Below are positions 46,232 through 54,128 of a stretch of 64,000 nucleotides of DNA, piece by piece (position 1 is the stretch's first letter; each line of letters starts with the position of its first letter). A program made the translations under genes and the position numbers. Where the stretch lies: NCBI GenBank assembly GCA_903864275.1, contig CAIPFE010000034.1, forward strand, positions 28,789-92,788, given 5' to 3'. The notes beneath the pieces are model-generated. The model was not told the DNA's origin. It searched no databases and saw only the letters and a program-made list of their open reading frames with translations. Source of the stretch: an uncultured Mucilaginibacter sp. GTDB taxonomy: Bacteria > Bacteroidota > Bacteroidia > Sphingobacteriales > Sphingobacteriaceae.

Positions 46232-46471
46232 ATGAAATATGTAACATTTGAAAATCCACCACTAAGCTTTTCGGTCAATACACTTGAAATAAGTCAGATT
46301 GATAATACTGTTTATGATGCGTATAATGTAAAAATAGATGGGCATGATTCAGGAAGTATATTTGGCAGAGGCGATTCATGGGATGCCGAAGTAAAGGGTT
46401 ATGTTTTAACTGATGAAGATAAAGGTTTTTTAATCGACAAGGCGATGGGCTTAAAAAAACACACTAAATAA
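46232..46471 (+). CDS. Orphan small acidic protein
   Basis: 79 residues, acidic and Gly/Asp-rich in the centre (YNVKIDGHDSGSIFGRGDSW). It is divergent from the 143-residue gene with 50 bp between starts. No domain recognised. Located in the AT-rich island. Confidence 0.5.
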   Translation: MKYVTFENPPLSFSVNTLEISQIDNTVYDAYNVKIDGHDSGSIFGRGDSWDAEVKGYVLTDEDKGFLIDKAMGLKKHTK

Positions 46472-46648
46472 TTTTGTCCAAACTGATATATAGTTACTCC
46501 CGAAAGAATAATCAGAGTTTATCCAAAACTTCTTTTCTTTAACCTTTTCCATAAATCAAAGCTACTAAATCAAAGTATAAACAACGTTTTAAACTTTGTA
46601 GATTTTACATTGATTTTTAAGTAAGTTTGAGGTAAAACTCAAAACATT

Positions 46649-46855
46649 ATGCTTTCAAAAACCGAAGAACTTATCTTAAAACTTCTTACTGAAAATATGG
46701 TAATTGCAGAATCAATAGAATCAGATTATATTGATAAGGTATCATCACTAACTGGTGATTCTATAGAAGAAACAACTGAAAGATTAAATCACATAAAAGA
46801 AGTTAGCATGGCTAAAATTGAACTTAGGATAAAGGATTATCTTGGCGGTTTATAG
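46649..46855 (+). CDS. Orphan small helical protein
   Basis: 68 residues, predicted mostly helical (SKTEELILKLLTENMVIAES), with an acidic middle. Upstream GAGGTAAAAC may serve as a ribosome-binding site. Its end overlaps a 54-residue frame on the other strand, so only one of the two is likely real; this one has the better start context. Confidence 0.45.
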   Translation: MLSKTEELILKLLTENMVIAESIESDYIDKVSSLTGDSIEETTERLNHIKEVSMAKIELRIKDYLGGL

Positions 46856-46988
46856 GCTGTAGAAATTTAGACATATAATTAATCGCTTCGCTTAATTTTT
46901 CTAATTCCTTTCGCCTTTTATATTTTTTAAATAGGTTAAGTTTATTTAAAAAGGCTTTTAAGCTATTTGGTGTATCTATGTATATCAT
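46824..46988 (-). CDS. Possible 54-residue basic protein from the right terminal repeat
   Basis: A short frame begins MIYIDTPNSLKAFLNKLNLF inside the right terminal repeat of the island, then KKYKRRKELEKLSEAINYMS. It is strongly basic. The terminal repeat at the other end reads IYIDTPKA in one frame, so both ends could encode the same short N-terminus. It may be a chance frame. Confidence 0.25.
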   Translation of the reverse strand: MIYIDTPNSLKAFLNKLNLFKKYKRRKELEKLSEAINYMSKFLQPINRQDNPLS

Positions 46989-46992
46989 TGCC

Positions 46993-47017
46993 CTCTCCGG
47001 CAGGCCGGAAAGAGGGT
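46993..47017. repeat. Right arm of the split double-hairpin repeat (copy D)
   Basis: CTCTCCGG then CAGGCCGGAAAGAGGGT. The CCGGAAAGAGGG arm pairs with CCCTCTCTCCGG at the end of copy C (44869-44880), so C and D are two halves of one repeat separated by the AT-rich island. Confidence 0.7.
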
Positions 47018-47090
47018 TAGGGAAATATCTTCGTTACTTTCGGACTTCCGGACTTTCCGACTTTCGGACTACTTTTCGGACTAAAATTAT

Positions 47091-47098
47091 TAATTTTG
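47091..47098 (+). promoter_or_regulatory. Candidate -7 box of the aminotransferase gene
   Basis: TAATTTTG matches TAnnTTTG, only 4 bp before the ATG at 47103. If used, the leader would be absent, or the true start would be the ATG at 47133. GGACTTTCCGACTTTCGGAC-type repeat sequence lies just upstream. Confidence 0.35.
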
Positions 47099-47102
47099 CC
47101 CC

Positions 47103-48329
47103 ATGCCGAAAATTTCGCACAAAGGGCAGCACATGCCCGCCTCTCCTATCCGTAAATTAACGCCTTATGCTGACAGGGCCAAGCTTGCCGGTAAAAAAGT
47201 TTATCACTTAAATATCGGTCAGCCTGATATTGAAACCCCGGCGGGGATGCTGGAGGCAATAAAGAATATCGATTTTAAAGTTTGGGCCTATACGCCATCA
47301 GAAGGAACTTTATCGTATCGTAAAAAGCTGACTGGGTATTATAACAAACTGGGGTACAACATTACGCCCGAAAATATAATAGTTACCCTGGGCGGCTCGG
47401 AAGCCATTACCATAGCGATGATGGCCTGTCTTGATCCCGGCGACGAAGTGATTATCCCTGAGCCTTTTTATGCCAATTATAATGGCTTTGCGTGCCAGGG
47501 GGGTATTGTAGTTAAACCGATATTATCCCATATCGAAAACGGTTTTGCGTTGCCGGCGATAGCGGAATTTGAGCAGCTGATCACCCCGAAAACAAAGGCG
47601 ATCATGATTTGCAGTCCAAATAACCCGACTGGGTATTTATACTCGAAAGATGAGCTGGAAGCATTAAAAGCGCTGGCTTTAAAGTACGACCTCTACCTGT
47701 TTTCGGACGAGGCGTACCGGGAATTCTGTTACGATGGCCGCAGCTTTATTTCACCCATGCACCTTGACGGGATCAATGATAACGTGATCGTTGTAGATAC
47801 GGTGAGCAAACGTTACAGCGCCTGCGGCGCACGGCTGGGCTGTTTGATCACAAAAAATAAACACGTAATTGCTACCGGCCTTAAATTCGCGCAGGCAAGG
47901 CTTAGTCCCGGCATGGTGGAGCAAATTGCGGGTGAGGCCGCGGTAGATACGCCTGATTCCTATTTCGAAGCGGTCAATAAAGAATATACCAATCGACGCA
48001 ATACTATCGTAAGCGCCTTAAACAAAATGGACGGCGTTTTTTGCCCCAACCCCGGCGGCGCATTCTACGTGGTGGCCCAGTTGCCGATTGACAATGCCGA
48101 CAAGTTTTGCCAGTGGATGCTGGAAACTTTCAGCCATAATAACCAAACCGTAATGATGGCCCCCGCCACCGGCTTTTACAGCACCCACGGCGCCGGCCAT
48201 AACGAAGTACGCATGGCATACGTTTTAAATATTAATGATATTGAAAGTGCAATGGTTTGTTTGGACGAGGCGCTGAAGGTGTACCCGGGGCGGAAAGTTG
48301 GCAGTGGGCAGTTGGCAGTTGGCAGGTAG
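47103..48329 (+). CDS. PLP-dependent aminotransferase, class I fold
   Basis: 408 residues, AspC/AAT-like. HLNIGQPDIETP near 36-47, the substrate and cofactor segment ICSPNNPTGYLYS near 168, SDEAYREFCYDG near 200, and the PLP-lysine segment TVSKRYSACGARLGCL with Lys near 236. It transfers amino groups between an amino acid (aspartate, aromatic or other) and 2-oxoglutarate. The last residues, GRKVGSGQLAVGR, are encoded by GTTGGCAGTGGGCAG-type repeat DNA, so the original stop may have been lost. An alternative start is the ATG at 47133. Confidence 0.88.
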   Translation: MPKISHKGQHMPASPIRKLTPYADRAKLAGKKVYHLNIGQPDIETPAGMLEAIKNIDFKVWAYTPSEGTLSYRKKLTGYYNKLGYNITPENIIVTLGGSEAITIAMMACLDPGDEVIIPEPFYANYNGFACQGGIVVKPILSHIENGFALPAIAEFEQLITPKTKAIMICSPNNPTGYLYSKDELEALKALALKYDLYLFSDEAYREFCYDGRSFISPMHLDGINDNVIVVDTVSKRYSACGARLGCLITKNKHVIATGLKFAQARLSPGMVEQIAGEAAVDTPDSYFEAVNKEYTNRRNTIVSALNKMDGVFCPNPGGAFYVVAQLPIDNADKFCQWMLETFSHNNQTVMMAPATGFYSTHGAGHNEVRMAYVLNINDIESAMVCLDEALKVYPGRKVGSGQLAVGR

Positions 48330-48592
48330 GTTTAGTTGGCAGTTAGCACGCTTTTAAAATAACTCGTCGATAAAGGGCGACTTATGCTCTTCAAGGGCGA
48401 CCACAAGGGTCGCCCCTACGCACGCGGTCCTTTTATAAATATCGTTATCTTGTCAAAATCGGCCTGTTTCTATCAAGAATTGTCCGTAGGGGCGATCCCT
48501 TGTGGTCGCCCTACCACGCAGGCAGCACGATTTCCCCGGTTTGTAATTGTATAAAAAGGCAAACTGCAAACCGCCAACTGCAAACTTTTCCC
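48330..48592. repeat. Intergenic repeats upstream of ssrA
   Basis: The gap holds GGCAGTTGGCAG low-complexity sequence at both edges and an inverted pair, GGGCGACCACAAGGGTCGCC (from 48395) and GGCGATCCCTTGTGGTCGCC (from 48491). Each arm is itself partly palindromic. No gene is seen. Confidence 0.7.
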
Positions 48593-48600
48593 TATATTTG
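48593..48600 (+). promoter_or_regulatory. Candidate -7 box of ssrA
   Basis: TATATTTG matches TAnnTTTG and is followed by C. It lies about 50 bp before the mature 5' end, leaving a short precursor leader. Confidence 0.45.
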
Positions 48601-48650
48601 CACCCTTATCTAAAAACTGCCACTGCTACTAAAACCTGTTACTAAAAAAA

Positions 48651-49018
48651 GGGGTCGACCGGAATTGACAGGATGGAGATAAGTAAGTAAGCATGCAGCG
48701 CGTTGGGTGAATTAGCGCTAAAATCAGAACGCTCAAACTTACAAATGGCGAAAATACTTACGCCTTAGCTGCTTAATTTAGAATTTAGCAAGCTTTTGTC
48801 CCGCCGGTTTTCCGTTTCATCGGGCCGGCAACCGGGGCATCGAAAGATGGAACTGGCCTGCTTAAGGTGTGCATAGCGGGCGAGATAAAGCACCTAAGGA
48901 AGACGGTACAGGTAAGCGGCTGACCTTCCCCTTCCCTACAATTAAACAGCAGCTAAGCATGTAGAAAGCTTACCTTATACCATGTTTGGACGAGGGTTCG
49001 AATCCCTCCGGCTCCACG
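48651..49018 (+). ncRNA. ssrA: Transfer-messenger RNA (tmRNA)
   Basis: tmRNA rescues stalled ribosomes and tags the nascent chain for proteolysis with SmpB. The 5' end GGGGTCGACCGGAATTGACA is typical. The 3' end has the T-arm GGTTCGAATCCC and CGGCTCC, which pairs with the 5' GGGGTCG as a 7-bp acceptor stem with wobble pairs. The tag frame at 48747-48776 reads GENTYALAA then TAA. CCA is not encoded after the discriminator A. The last 15 bp of the gene form the left att site of the downstream element, so integration regenerates the gene's 3' end. Confidence 0.95.
49003..49017 (+). other. attL of the ssrA-integrated element
   Basis: TCCCTCCGGCTCCAC at the 3' end of ssrA is repeated exactly at 62068-62082. 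The pair bounds about 13 kb that contains an integrase at the ssrA-proximal end, which is the standard arrangement of tyrosine-recombinase islands in tmRNA genes. Confidence 0.85.
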
Positions 49019-49039
49019 AGTTATGTTTTAAAGAACATC

Positions 49040-49077
49040 AAAAACGCTGTAAATGAATGATTTACAGCGTTTTTTGT
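49040..49077 (+). terminator. Terminator just downstream of ssrA, supplied by element 1
   Basis: Perfect 15-bp stem AAAAACGCTGTAAAT with ATTTACAGCGTTTTT (49040-49054, 49060-49074), with the T run at its 3' side. It lies inside the element, so it replaces whatever terminator ssrA had before integration. Element 2 has an equivalent hairpin. Confidence 0.88.
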
Positions 49078-49115
49078 TTATAGTCCTATCCAAATAAAAC
49101 CAAATAATCGCATTC

Positions 49116-49170
49116 TTCTGGTGACCTATTGGTGACCTGTAGGGGTTAAAAGCCCAATAGGTCACCAGAA
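49116..49170. repeat. 17-bp inverted repeat with GGTGACC direct repeats
   Basis: TTCTGGTGACCTATTGG (49116-49132) and CCAATAGGTCACCAGAA (49154-49170) are perfect inverted repeats, and GGTGACC occurs a second time at 49131-49137. The tandem GGTGACCTATTxGGTGACC arrangement recurs near the right end. It is probably a binding site of the integrase or an accessory factor. AGCTTATAA follows, as in element 2. Confidence 0.7.
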
Positions 49171-49267
49171 AGCTTATAAGTTACTGTTATTGAGCCTGTT
49201 CAGCTACTGAACATCTTGATAGCAGCCATAAAAGGAACTAATTTTATAACTTTTAAAGCTTTAAGCG

Positions 49268-50488
49268 ATGAACAAAACTTTTGGACTACTCTTCTATGTG
49301 AAGCGATCAAAAATGATTGGAAATGGTACAGTTCCGGTTTATTTACGGATTACTGTTGATGGGGAACGCATTGAGATCTCCTCTAAACGGTATGTCAATC
49401 CCGACAAATGGAATGCAAACGGACAGAAATTAAATGGTACGGGCGAGGAAGTACGTTCATTGAATAATTATCTAAAAACCCTTGAACACCAGGTTTATGA
49501 AATTCATCGGCACCTGATAGAAAAGAAACTGCCCTTAACCGCCGTTAACCTGAAAAATGTTTTACTTAAAAAAGACGATGTAGAAAGCTGTAAAATGCTG
49601 ATACCAATCTTTAAAGAGCATAACAGGCAGATTGCCGCACTTATCGGAACAGAATATGCCAAAGGCACCGCCGACCGTTACGAAACCAGTTTAAAGCATA
49701 CCCAGGCGTTTCTTAAATGGAAATACAAGGTAGATGATATAAATATTGAAGGCATTAACCATGAATTTATTATGTCTTACGATTTTTATTTACGGTCGGA
49801 GCGCAAGTGTGCCAATAACTCGACTGTAAAGTACATGAAAAACTTTAAAAAAATTATCCTGATGTGTATTGACAATGGCTGGCTCGACAAAGACCCGTTT
49901 ATCAAGTATAAGCCTAAAGTAAAGATAGTGGCAAGGGATTACCTGACCAAAGAAGAATTGGAAACAATGGCTCTTAAAACCTATTCCAGTTTGCGGATTG
50001 AGCAGGTGAAAGATATATTTATTTTCTGTTGCTATACCGGGCTGGCCTATATAGATGTTAAGCAACTTAAACGCTCGGAAATTATTAAGGGTATAGACGG
50101 GCAGCAATGGATTTTCACCACGAGGCAAAAAACAGATACGGCATCCCGAATACCGCTTTTAACGCAAGCCATGCAAATTATTCAGAAATATGAGCAACAC
50201 CCGGAATGTGCGGATCAGGATAAAGTATTGCCTGTATTATCCAACCAAAAAATGAACAGTTATTTAAAAGAGATAGCGGATGTTTGCGGAATTAATAAAG
50301 AATTGACCTTTCATATTGCGCGGCATACCTTTGCAACTTCTGTAACTTTAGCCAATGGTGTATCTATTGAAAGTGTTAGTAAAATGCTTGGTCATAAAAA
50401 CATCAGGACAACGCAGCATTACGCCAAAATATTAGATTCTAAAGTAAGTGAGGATATGCAATTATTGAAACTAAAATTGGCCAATTGA
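49268..50488 (+). CDS. Tyrosine recombinase/integrase of element 1
   Basis: 406 residues, phage-type integrase of the Bacteroidota family. An arm-binding domain (about 1-90), a SAM-like core-binding domain (about 115-205), and a catalytic domain (about 215-400). HIARHTFAT near 347 holds the His-x-x-Arg pair, LGHKNI the second His, and TTQHYAKIL near 384 the nucleophile Tyr. At the first catalytic Arg position the sequence is TGLAYIDVKQL without Arg, as in IntDOT-like enzymes. It most likely integrates the element at ssrA. A terminator follows. Confidence 0.92.
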   Translation: MNKTFGLLFYVKRSKMIGNGTVPVYLRITVDGERIEISSKRYVNPDKWNANGQKLNGTGEEVRSLNNYLKTLEHQVYEIHRHLIEKKLPLTAVNLKNVLLKKDDVESCKMLIPIFKEHNRQIAALIGTEYAKGTADRYETSLKHTQAFLKWKYKVDDINIEGINHEFIMSYDFYLRSERKCANNSTVKYMKNFKKIILMCIDNGWLDKDPFIKYKPKVKIVARDYLTKEELETMALKTYSSLRIEQVKDIFIFCCYTGLAYIDVKQLKRSEIIKGIDGQQWIFTTRQKTDTASRIPLLTQAMQIIQKYEQHPECADQDKVLPVLSNQKMNSYLKEIADVCGINKELTFHIARHTFATSVTLANGVSIESVSKMLGHKNIRTTQHYAKILDSKVSEDMQLLKLKLAN

Positions 50489-50534
50489 TTGGCAGTAACA
50501 TTTAAAGCCTATGTTTCAGGGTGGACAATCAACG

Positions 50535-50560
50535 AAAAGCTGCATTTGTGCAGCTTTTTA
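50535..50560 (+). terminator. Intrinsic terminator of the integrase gene
   Basis: Stem AAAAGCTGCA (50535-50544) with TGCAGCTTTT (50549-50558), followed by T residues. The rest of the gap 50489-50829 contains only a start-less frame on the + strand and no convincing gene. Confidence 0.85.
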
Positions 50561-50829
50561 TATTTAGGGAAAACTGTGGACATTCCGGAGCCACATGCAA
50601 TCACCTTTTCTAATGTTATTCACCAATTTATAAAGCAGGATATGCTACACGGCTTTTAAAAAAATTTTCAAAAATAAAAACCTTCAACTTTGTGGGTAAG
50701 GGTCGCTTATTTATGCTGTTTTTAATATCAAAAATGCAATATATCGTTTTCTGAAAGGTGTCTATAATACAGATAGGAAGCCTGATGGGAAAGTTAAATG
50801 GCGTTACGGTGTGCGTAGTGCGCAACAGT

Positions 50830-51630
50830 TTATTCCCAAAATCCCAAGGGGGATATTATCCGGTTGTCTTCAACGGCCTGCCTTAGACTATAAGGGCGCA
50901 TTTGAAATGCCCCAAGCCTAAAGTCTGGTGTAAGGTTTTTTACCAAATGCTTTTGGTTTTGTTTGCTGATGTTTGCAATGTCAGCAATATTTAAAGAAAG
51001 CATAGGAGAGTACTGAGGTAATGTTAACAGGTCATCCATGTTTTCATTTGCCCTCACAAGGCACCCAGATGAAATTTGATGTTTGCCGTTATTTCCAAAC
51101 CCCTCTGCTGCGAAAAAAAAATCCGATAATGAGAGAATTTGTGTGCACAGGTCGTCGCCATCGTAGTAGTACTTTGAAAGCATCTTTTTTACGATTGTTT
51201 TATCGTACCCGTCAATCATTAAGGCTCTCGTTCTTAAAGAATCGTAGGCACTAATACCCATACCGTTGATGCAAACAGATAGGCAAAAATAAGCACCACA
51301 GTAAAGGTTGTATCGTACGGAGTCAAATTCTTTTGCATAATCATAGTTGTTTATCAAATACCACATGCTATGTCCGATAGCATCAGCGTACCCGGTTTTC
51401 AAATATGCTTCTTCTGGATTAAGACCAAAACATGCGCTATCCAGTAAGTATTTGACTGCCTCTTTTTTAGCATTGAGGAGTAAATATTTTTCGCCAAATC
51501 TATACCCTACTTCCGGGTGGTAAAGGTCACCATAAATTTCAGCAAGTTCGTCAACTTCATCAAGTTCGTTTGATTGAGATATTCTGCTAACTAACTCGTC
51601 AACTTTTTTTTCTAATGGTGTATCAAACAT
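50830..51630 (-). CDS. Cargo protein of unknown function
   Basis: 266 residues, cytoplasmic, largely helical, with Tyr-rich segments (YDYAKEFDSVRYNLYCGAYF) and a TPR/Sel1-like feel in the N-terminal half (EIYGDLYHPEVGYRFGEKYL). I do not recognise the family. It sits alone directly after the integrase on the opposite strand, a common place for fitness or defence cargo. Confidence 0.65.
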   Translation of the reverse strand: MFDTPLEKKVDELVSRISQSNELDEVDELAEIYGDLYHPEVGYRFGEKYLLLNAKKEAVKYLLDSACFGLNPEEAYLKTGYADAIGHSMWYLINNYDYAKEFDSVRYNLYCGAYFCLSVCINGMGISAYDSLRTRALMIDGYDKTIVKKMLSKYYYDGDDLCTQILSLSDFFFAAEGFGNNGKHQISSGCLVRANENMDDLLTLPQYSPMLSLNIADIANISKQNQKHLVKNLTPDFRLGAFQMRPYSLRQAVEDNRIISPLGFWE

Positions 51631-51799
51631 GGGAGTAAGGTTTTAATTGTTAAACGTGAAATTAACAAAATAATCAATATTGCATAACTGGTACTTTCAT
51701 ATCATTTATGCCTATAAATATTCCTAAACTTTTTTAATAAACTTCAGTCGTTGACGGATGTTTATCCTCCTTAATATAGCTTGTAAATAATTAGAAATC

Positions 51800-52165
51800 A
51801 TGGAAGTATTAAAAAAAGAAGACGTTAAACCTCCATTAAAGGCAAACAAAAGTGTAAACAGGGAAACACTTTACAAAAAAGAAATAGACACATTAAAGCC
51901 AGGTTAGGCTATTCGTTTAACAACAGAAGATTGGTTGATTACCCCCAGTGCTTTATACTATCATTTTAACAAAAATCAAGTTAAAAAAGCGGTGACCGTG
52001 AATAAATTAAAAGATGGCTTCTTAATCACAAAAAATCAATGTCTAACAAAAACGTTAGCTTCTTATCTTAAAGATGGGAGACTTTCGGTGTGCGAATATT
52101 TTATTAATAGAATTTTACATAGACACTTTCCTGCATTTTTGGAATGTCAAATTGAACACCTATAA
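51800..52165 (+). pseudogene. Small mobile-element protein with in-frame TAG
   Basis: The frame starts MEVLKKEDVKPPLKANKSVN and runs 35 codons to TAG at 51905-51907, in the context DTLKPG(stop)AIRLTTEDW. Without the stop it continues through YYHFNKNQVKKAVTVNKLKD and GFLITKNQ. I recall the EIDTLKPGE...LRLT-EDW...DGFLI pattern from small proteins on Sphingobacteriaceae mobile elements; GAG to TAG would explain the stop. The tail beyond about 52045 seems aberrant. Most of the gap 51631-52103 is this relic. Confidence 0.6.
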
Positions 52166-52643
52166 GGTTTAATGTCTTACTTGCGTTGAGATCTGGTATA
52201 AAACGTATGACCCCGTGAACTTTAACGATAGGATCGAAAACGGTATTTTGCTTTGTAATTTCACGGTCACCATTTTTTTGAACCAACTCCATTGATTTAA
52301 CTTTATTTGGTTTATCATAAAAAGTCGTTCGAGCTTCAAATCCACCTTTATAAGGTTCCTCACTTAATATTTCCGAATCAATTATTAAGTTTCCTTTACC
52401 GTCATAAATTCTCAACTGCTGCCCCCTAACTCCATAATCTTTTAATTCTACAGAACCACTATTTCCTGCAGTATCTGTTTGTTGAAAATAAGGAACAAAA
52501 TTTGATGTCGCTGTATCCAAAACATCAATCTTTTCTAACGTCCATTTTGCGCTTTCTACTTCAATAGTTTCCTTTTTTGACGAATTATTACAAGATGCCA
52601 TTAACACCAAGATAATAATCACGAAGGTTAAAGATAATTTCAT
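52104..52643 (-). CDS. Lipoprotein of unknown function
   Basis: 179 residues. The N-terminus FVIIILVLMASCNNSS is a lipoprotein signal with Cys18. The mature part is beta-rich (VELKDYGVRGQQLRIYDGKG; KVKSMELVQKNGDREITKQN). No known family. It is alone on its strand in the cargo region of element 1. Confidence 0.65.
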   Translation of the reverse strand: MKLSLTFVIIILVLMASCNNSSKKETIEVESAKWTLEKIDVLDTATSNFVPYFQQTDTAGNSGSVELKDYGVRGQQLRIYDGKGNLIIDSEILSEEPYKGGFEARTTFYDKPNKVKSMELVQKNGDREITKQNTVFDPIVKVHGVIRFIPDLNASKTLNLIGVQFDIPKMQESVYVKFY

Positions 52644-52824
52644 TCAAGTGTGATAAGTTATACGTTAAAGATATTAATTTTATACAAACTTTTGGCTTTC
52701 ATCTTCATAGTTTTCAGTCAGATTTAATATTTTATATGTTCACCGTAAAAATCTATATACTTTAAATTTATATCCATTTTTTAGAATAAAAATTAATTAA
52801 CGTATATAATTTGCAAAGAGTGAA

Positions 52825-52854
52825 TTTGTAAAATTTTATTTTAGGTTATATTTG
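52825..52854 (+). promoter_or_regulatory. Bacteroidota-type promoter of the secreted-protein pair
   Basis: TTTG at 52825-52828 and TATATTTG at 52847-52854 are separated by 18 bp, a good -33/-7 arrangement. It would start transcription near 52861, about 140 bp before the gene at 53003. The rest of the 52644-53002 gap is AT-rich and has no other visible signal. Confidence 0.6.
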
Positions 52855-53002
52855 ACTTAGGTAGAAAAATTCGCTTTTTGTCCCAAGATGCGGATTATCA
52901 CCAAAAAAAATCAAAGTATTGATATTCCACTTTTCCCAATAGTTAATAATGGGAAAATGGGTACATCCTAATATTTATTTGTCTATTAAAATCTTAAATC
53001 TT

Positions 53003-53431
53003 ATGAAAAGAAAAATTATTATCATTTTGATATCGGTCGTATGGTTGCTCTCTACAAATGCTTATTCCCAATCGGGGCTAAATAAATCACAAGCTGAGCT
53101 GCTAAACTTTATTAGCAGACCAGCGTACACTTCGCGTTACCCCAAAGTTGACGTAACAGATCAACTGGTTACTTCATTTACCGCCGATTCTTCGGAAAGG
53201 GTCCAATATTATTTGAACTCGTTCAAAAGATGCAACTTAGAGATTATGGGTGAAAAACTGGAACTTGAAAATAGGAGATCGAAGTTAGAATTCCTTTTAG
53301 CTTACTTAAAGGCTTTGAACTTTAGCCCTAATTTGGATTCAGACAATAAATTCATAAATAACAATCAAAGAATGACCGCATTAATTGAAGAAAAAGAAGG
53401 CTGGTTGAATATTGAATTTAAGAAATTTTGA
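53003..53431 (+). CDS. Secreted protein of unknown function
   Basis: 142 residues. Signal peptide 1-22 (MKRKIIIILISVVWLLSTNAYS). The mature part is charged and helical (ERVQYYLNSFKRCNLEIMGE). ATG at 53003 was preferred over 52949 because it begins the signal peptide. The next gene starts 1 bp after the stop, so the two are translationally linked. Confidence 0.65.
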   Translation: MKRKIIIILISVVWLLSTNAYSQSGLNKSQAELLNFISRPAYTSRYPKVDVTDQLVTSFTADSSERVQYYLNSFKRCNLEIMGEKLELENRRSKLEFLLAYLKALNFSPNLDSDNKFINNNQRMTALIEEKEGWLNIEFKKF

Positions 53432-53432
53432 T

Positions 53433-54020
53433 ATGAAAAAATCTGTTAAATATTGTATTTGCCTATTAGTGTTGGGCATAGGTTTGAACATTTCAGGGTC
53501 TTATGGGCAAGTGTCAAAAGCCAGGGGTTTTATAAATGAGCTTTACTTCGGAGTTCCAGTTAGTGCAGAAAAATTTGACATAAAAAGAATTTTTAATAAA
53601 AGCGAGAACTTTTATGGCTACAGGGAATCAGACACATCAAAAATGGCATTTATTTCTGTTAATTTTGAAGAAAATAAAATGATGACCTTTATAGGCAACC
53701 AAAATTCTTTATTCATTTTATTTAAGTCCAATGGTTCATTCGATCAGTTAGCCATAAACAGTAATTATTTGAAAAATGAAATAGGCAAATGTGAAAAGCA
53801 AGTTGACCAAATATTATCTATGTTTAATAAAATTAGCTTCAAGACAAACAAAAGTGACACCTTTAACGACACAAACAACTTAATTGGCAGAGGGTATTCC
53901 TTTTATTCATCTTTAAAGTCATATAAGAATCATAGACCATATTTAAATGTATCATATGTGGAAACCAATGATGGTAATTATCAAATCGATTTACATTACT
54001 ATCCTTCTTTTTTTTATTAA
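53433..54020 (+). CDS. Secreted protein of unknown function
   Basis: 195 residues. Signal peptide 1-26 (CICLLVLGIGLNISGSYGQ). The mature part has mixed alpha/beta character with FGVPVSAEKFDIKRIFNKSE near 40 and a Tyr-rich C-terminus. It overlaps nothing but is only 1 bp from the preceding secreted-protein gene and probably shares its promoter. No family recognised. Both could be an exported effector and partner, but there is no direct support. Confidence 0.62.
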   Translation: MKKSVKYCICLLVLGIGLNISGSYGQVSKARGFINELYFGVPVSAEKFDIKRIFNKSENFYGYRESDTSKMAFISVNFEENKMMTFIGNQNSLFILFKSNGSFDQLAINSNYLKNEIGKCEKQVDQILSMFNKISFKTNKSDTFNDTNNLIGRGYSFYSSLKSYKNHRPYLNVSYVETNDGNYQIDLHYYPSFFY

Positions 54021-54128
54021 AATTTATCGGATAAAACAAAGAAGAATATTATTGTTTACCCCTTGTTTACGCCCTGCTTCTAATTATTTCATCAAAACAG
54101 CGTTAATTAACCAAATATTCAATATTTA

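Larger units (their letters stand above)
44881..46992. mobile_element. AT-rich island with terminal inverted repeats inside a hairpin repeat
   Basis: 2.1 kb of low-GC DNA with small orphan genes. Its ends carry an imperfect inverted repeat with the shared core ATAGATACACCAAA (left 44886-44907; right 46966-46989 on the other strand). The flanks share the 8-bp direct repeat CTCTCCGG (44873-44880 and 46993-47000), as expected for a target duplication. Joining the flanks restores the terminal hairpin of the dispersed repeat (CCCTCTCTCCGG with CCGGAAAGAGGG as in copy A). No transposase is recognisable inside. Confidence 0.6.

Noticed and set aside
49268..50488. Integrase might be inactive because the first catalytic Arg is missing
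   Set aside because: The same TGLAY-D motif is in the second integrase, and related Bacteroidota recombinases such as IntDOT work without the canonical Arg.
50698..50922. Open + strand frame (YNTDRKPDGKVKWRYGVRSA) after the integrase
   Set aside because: It has no start codon, follows a stop, and overlaps the convergent gene at 50830. It may be a relic, but I cannot connect it with any family.
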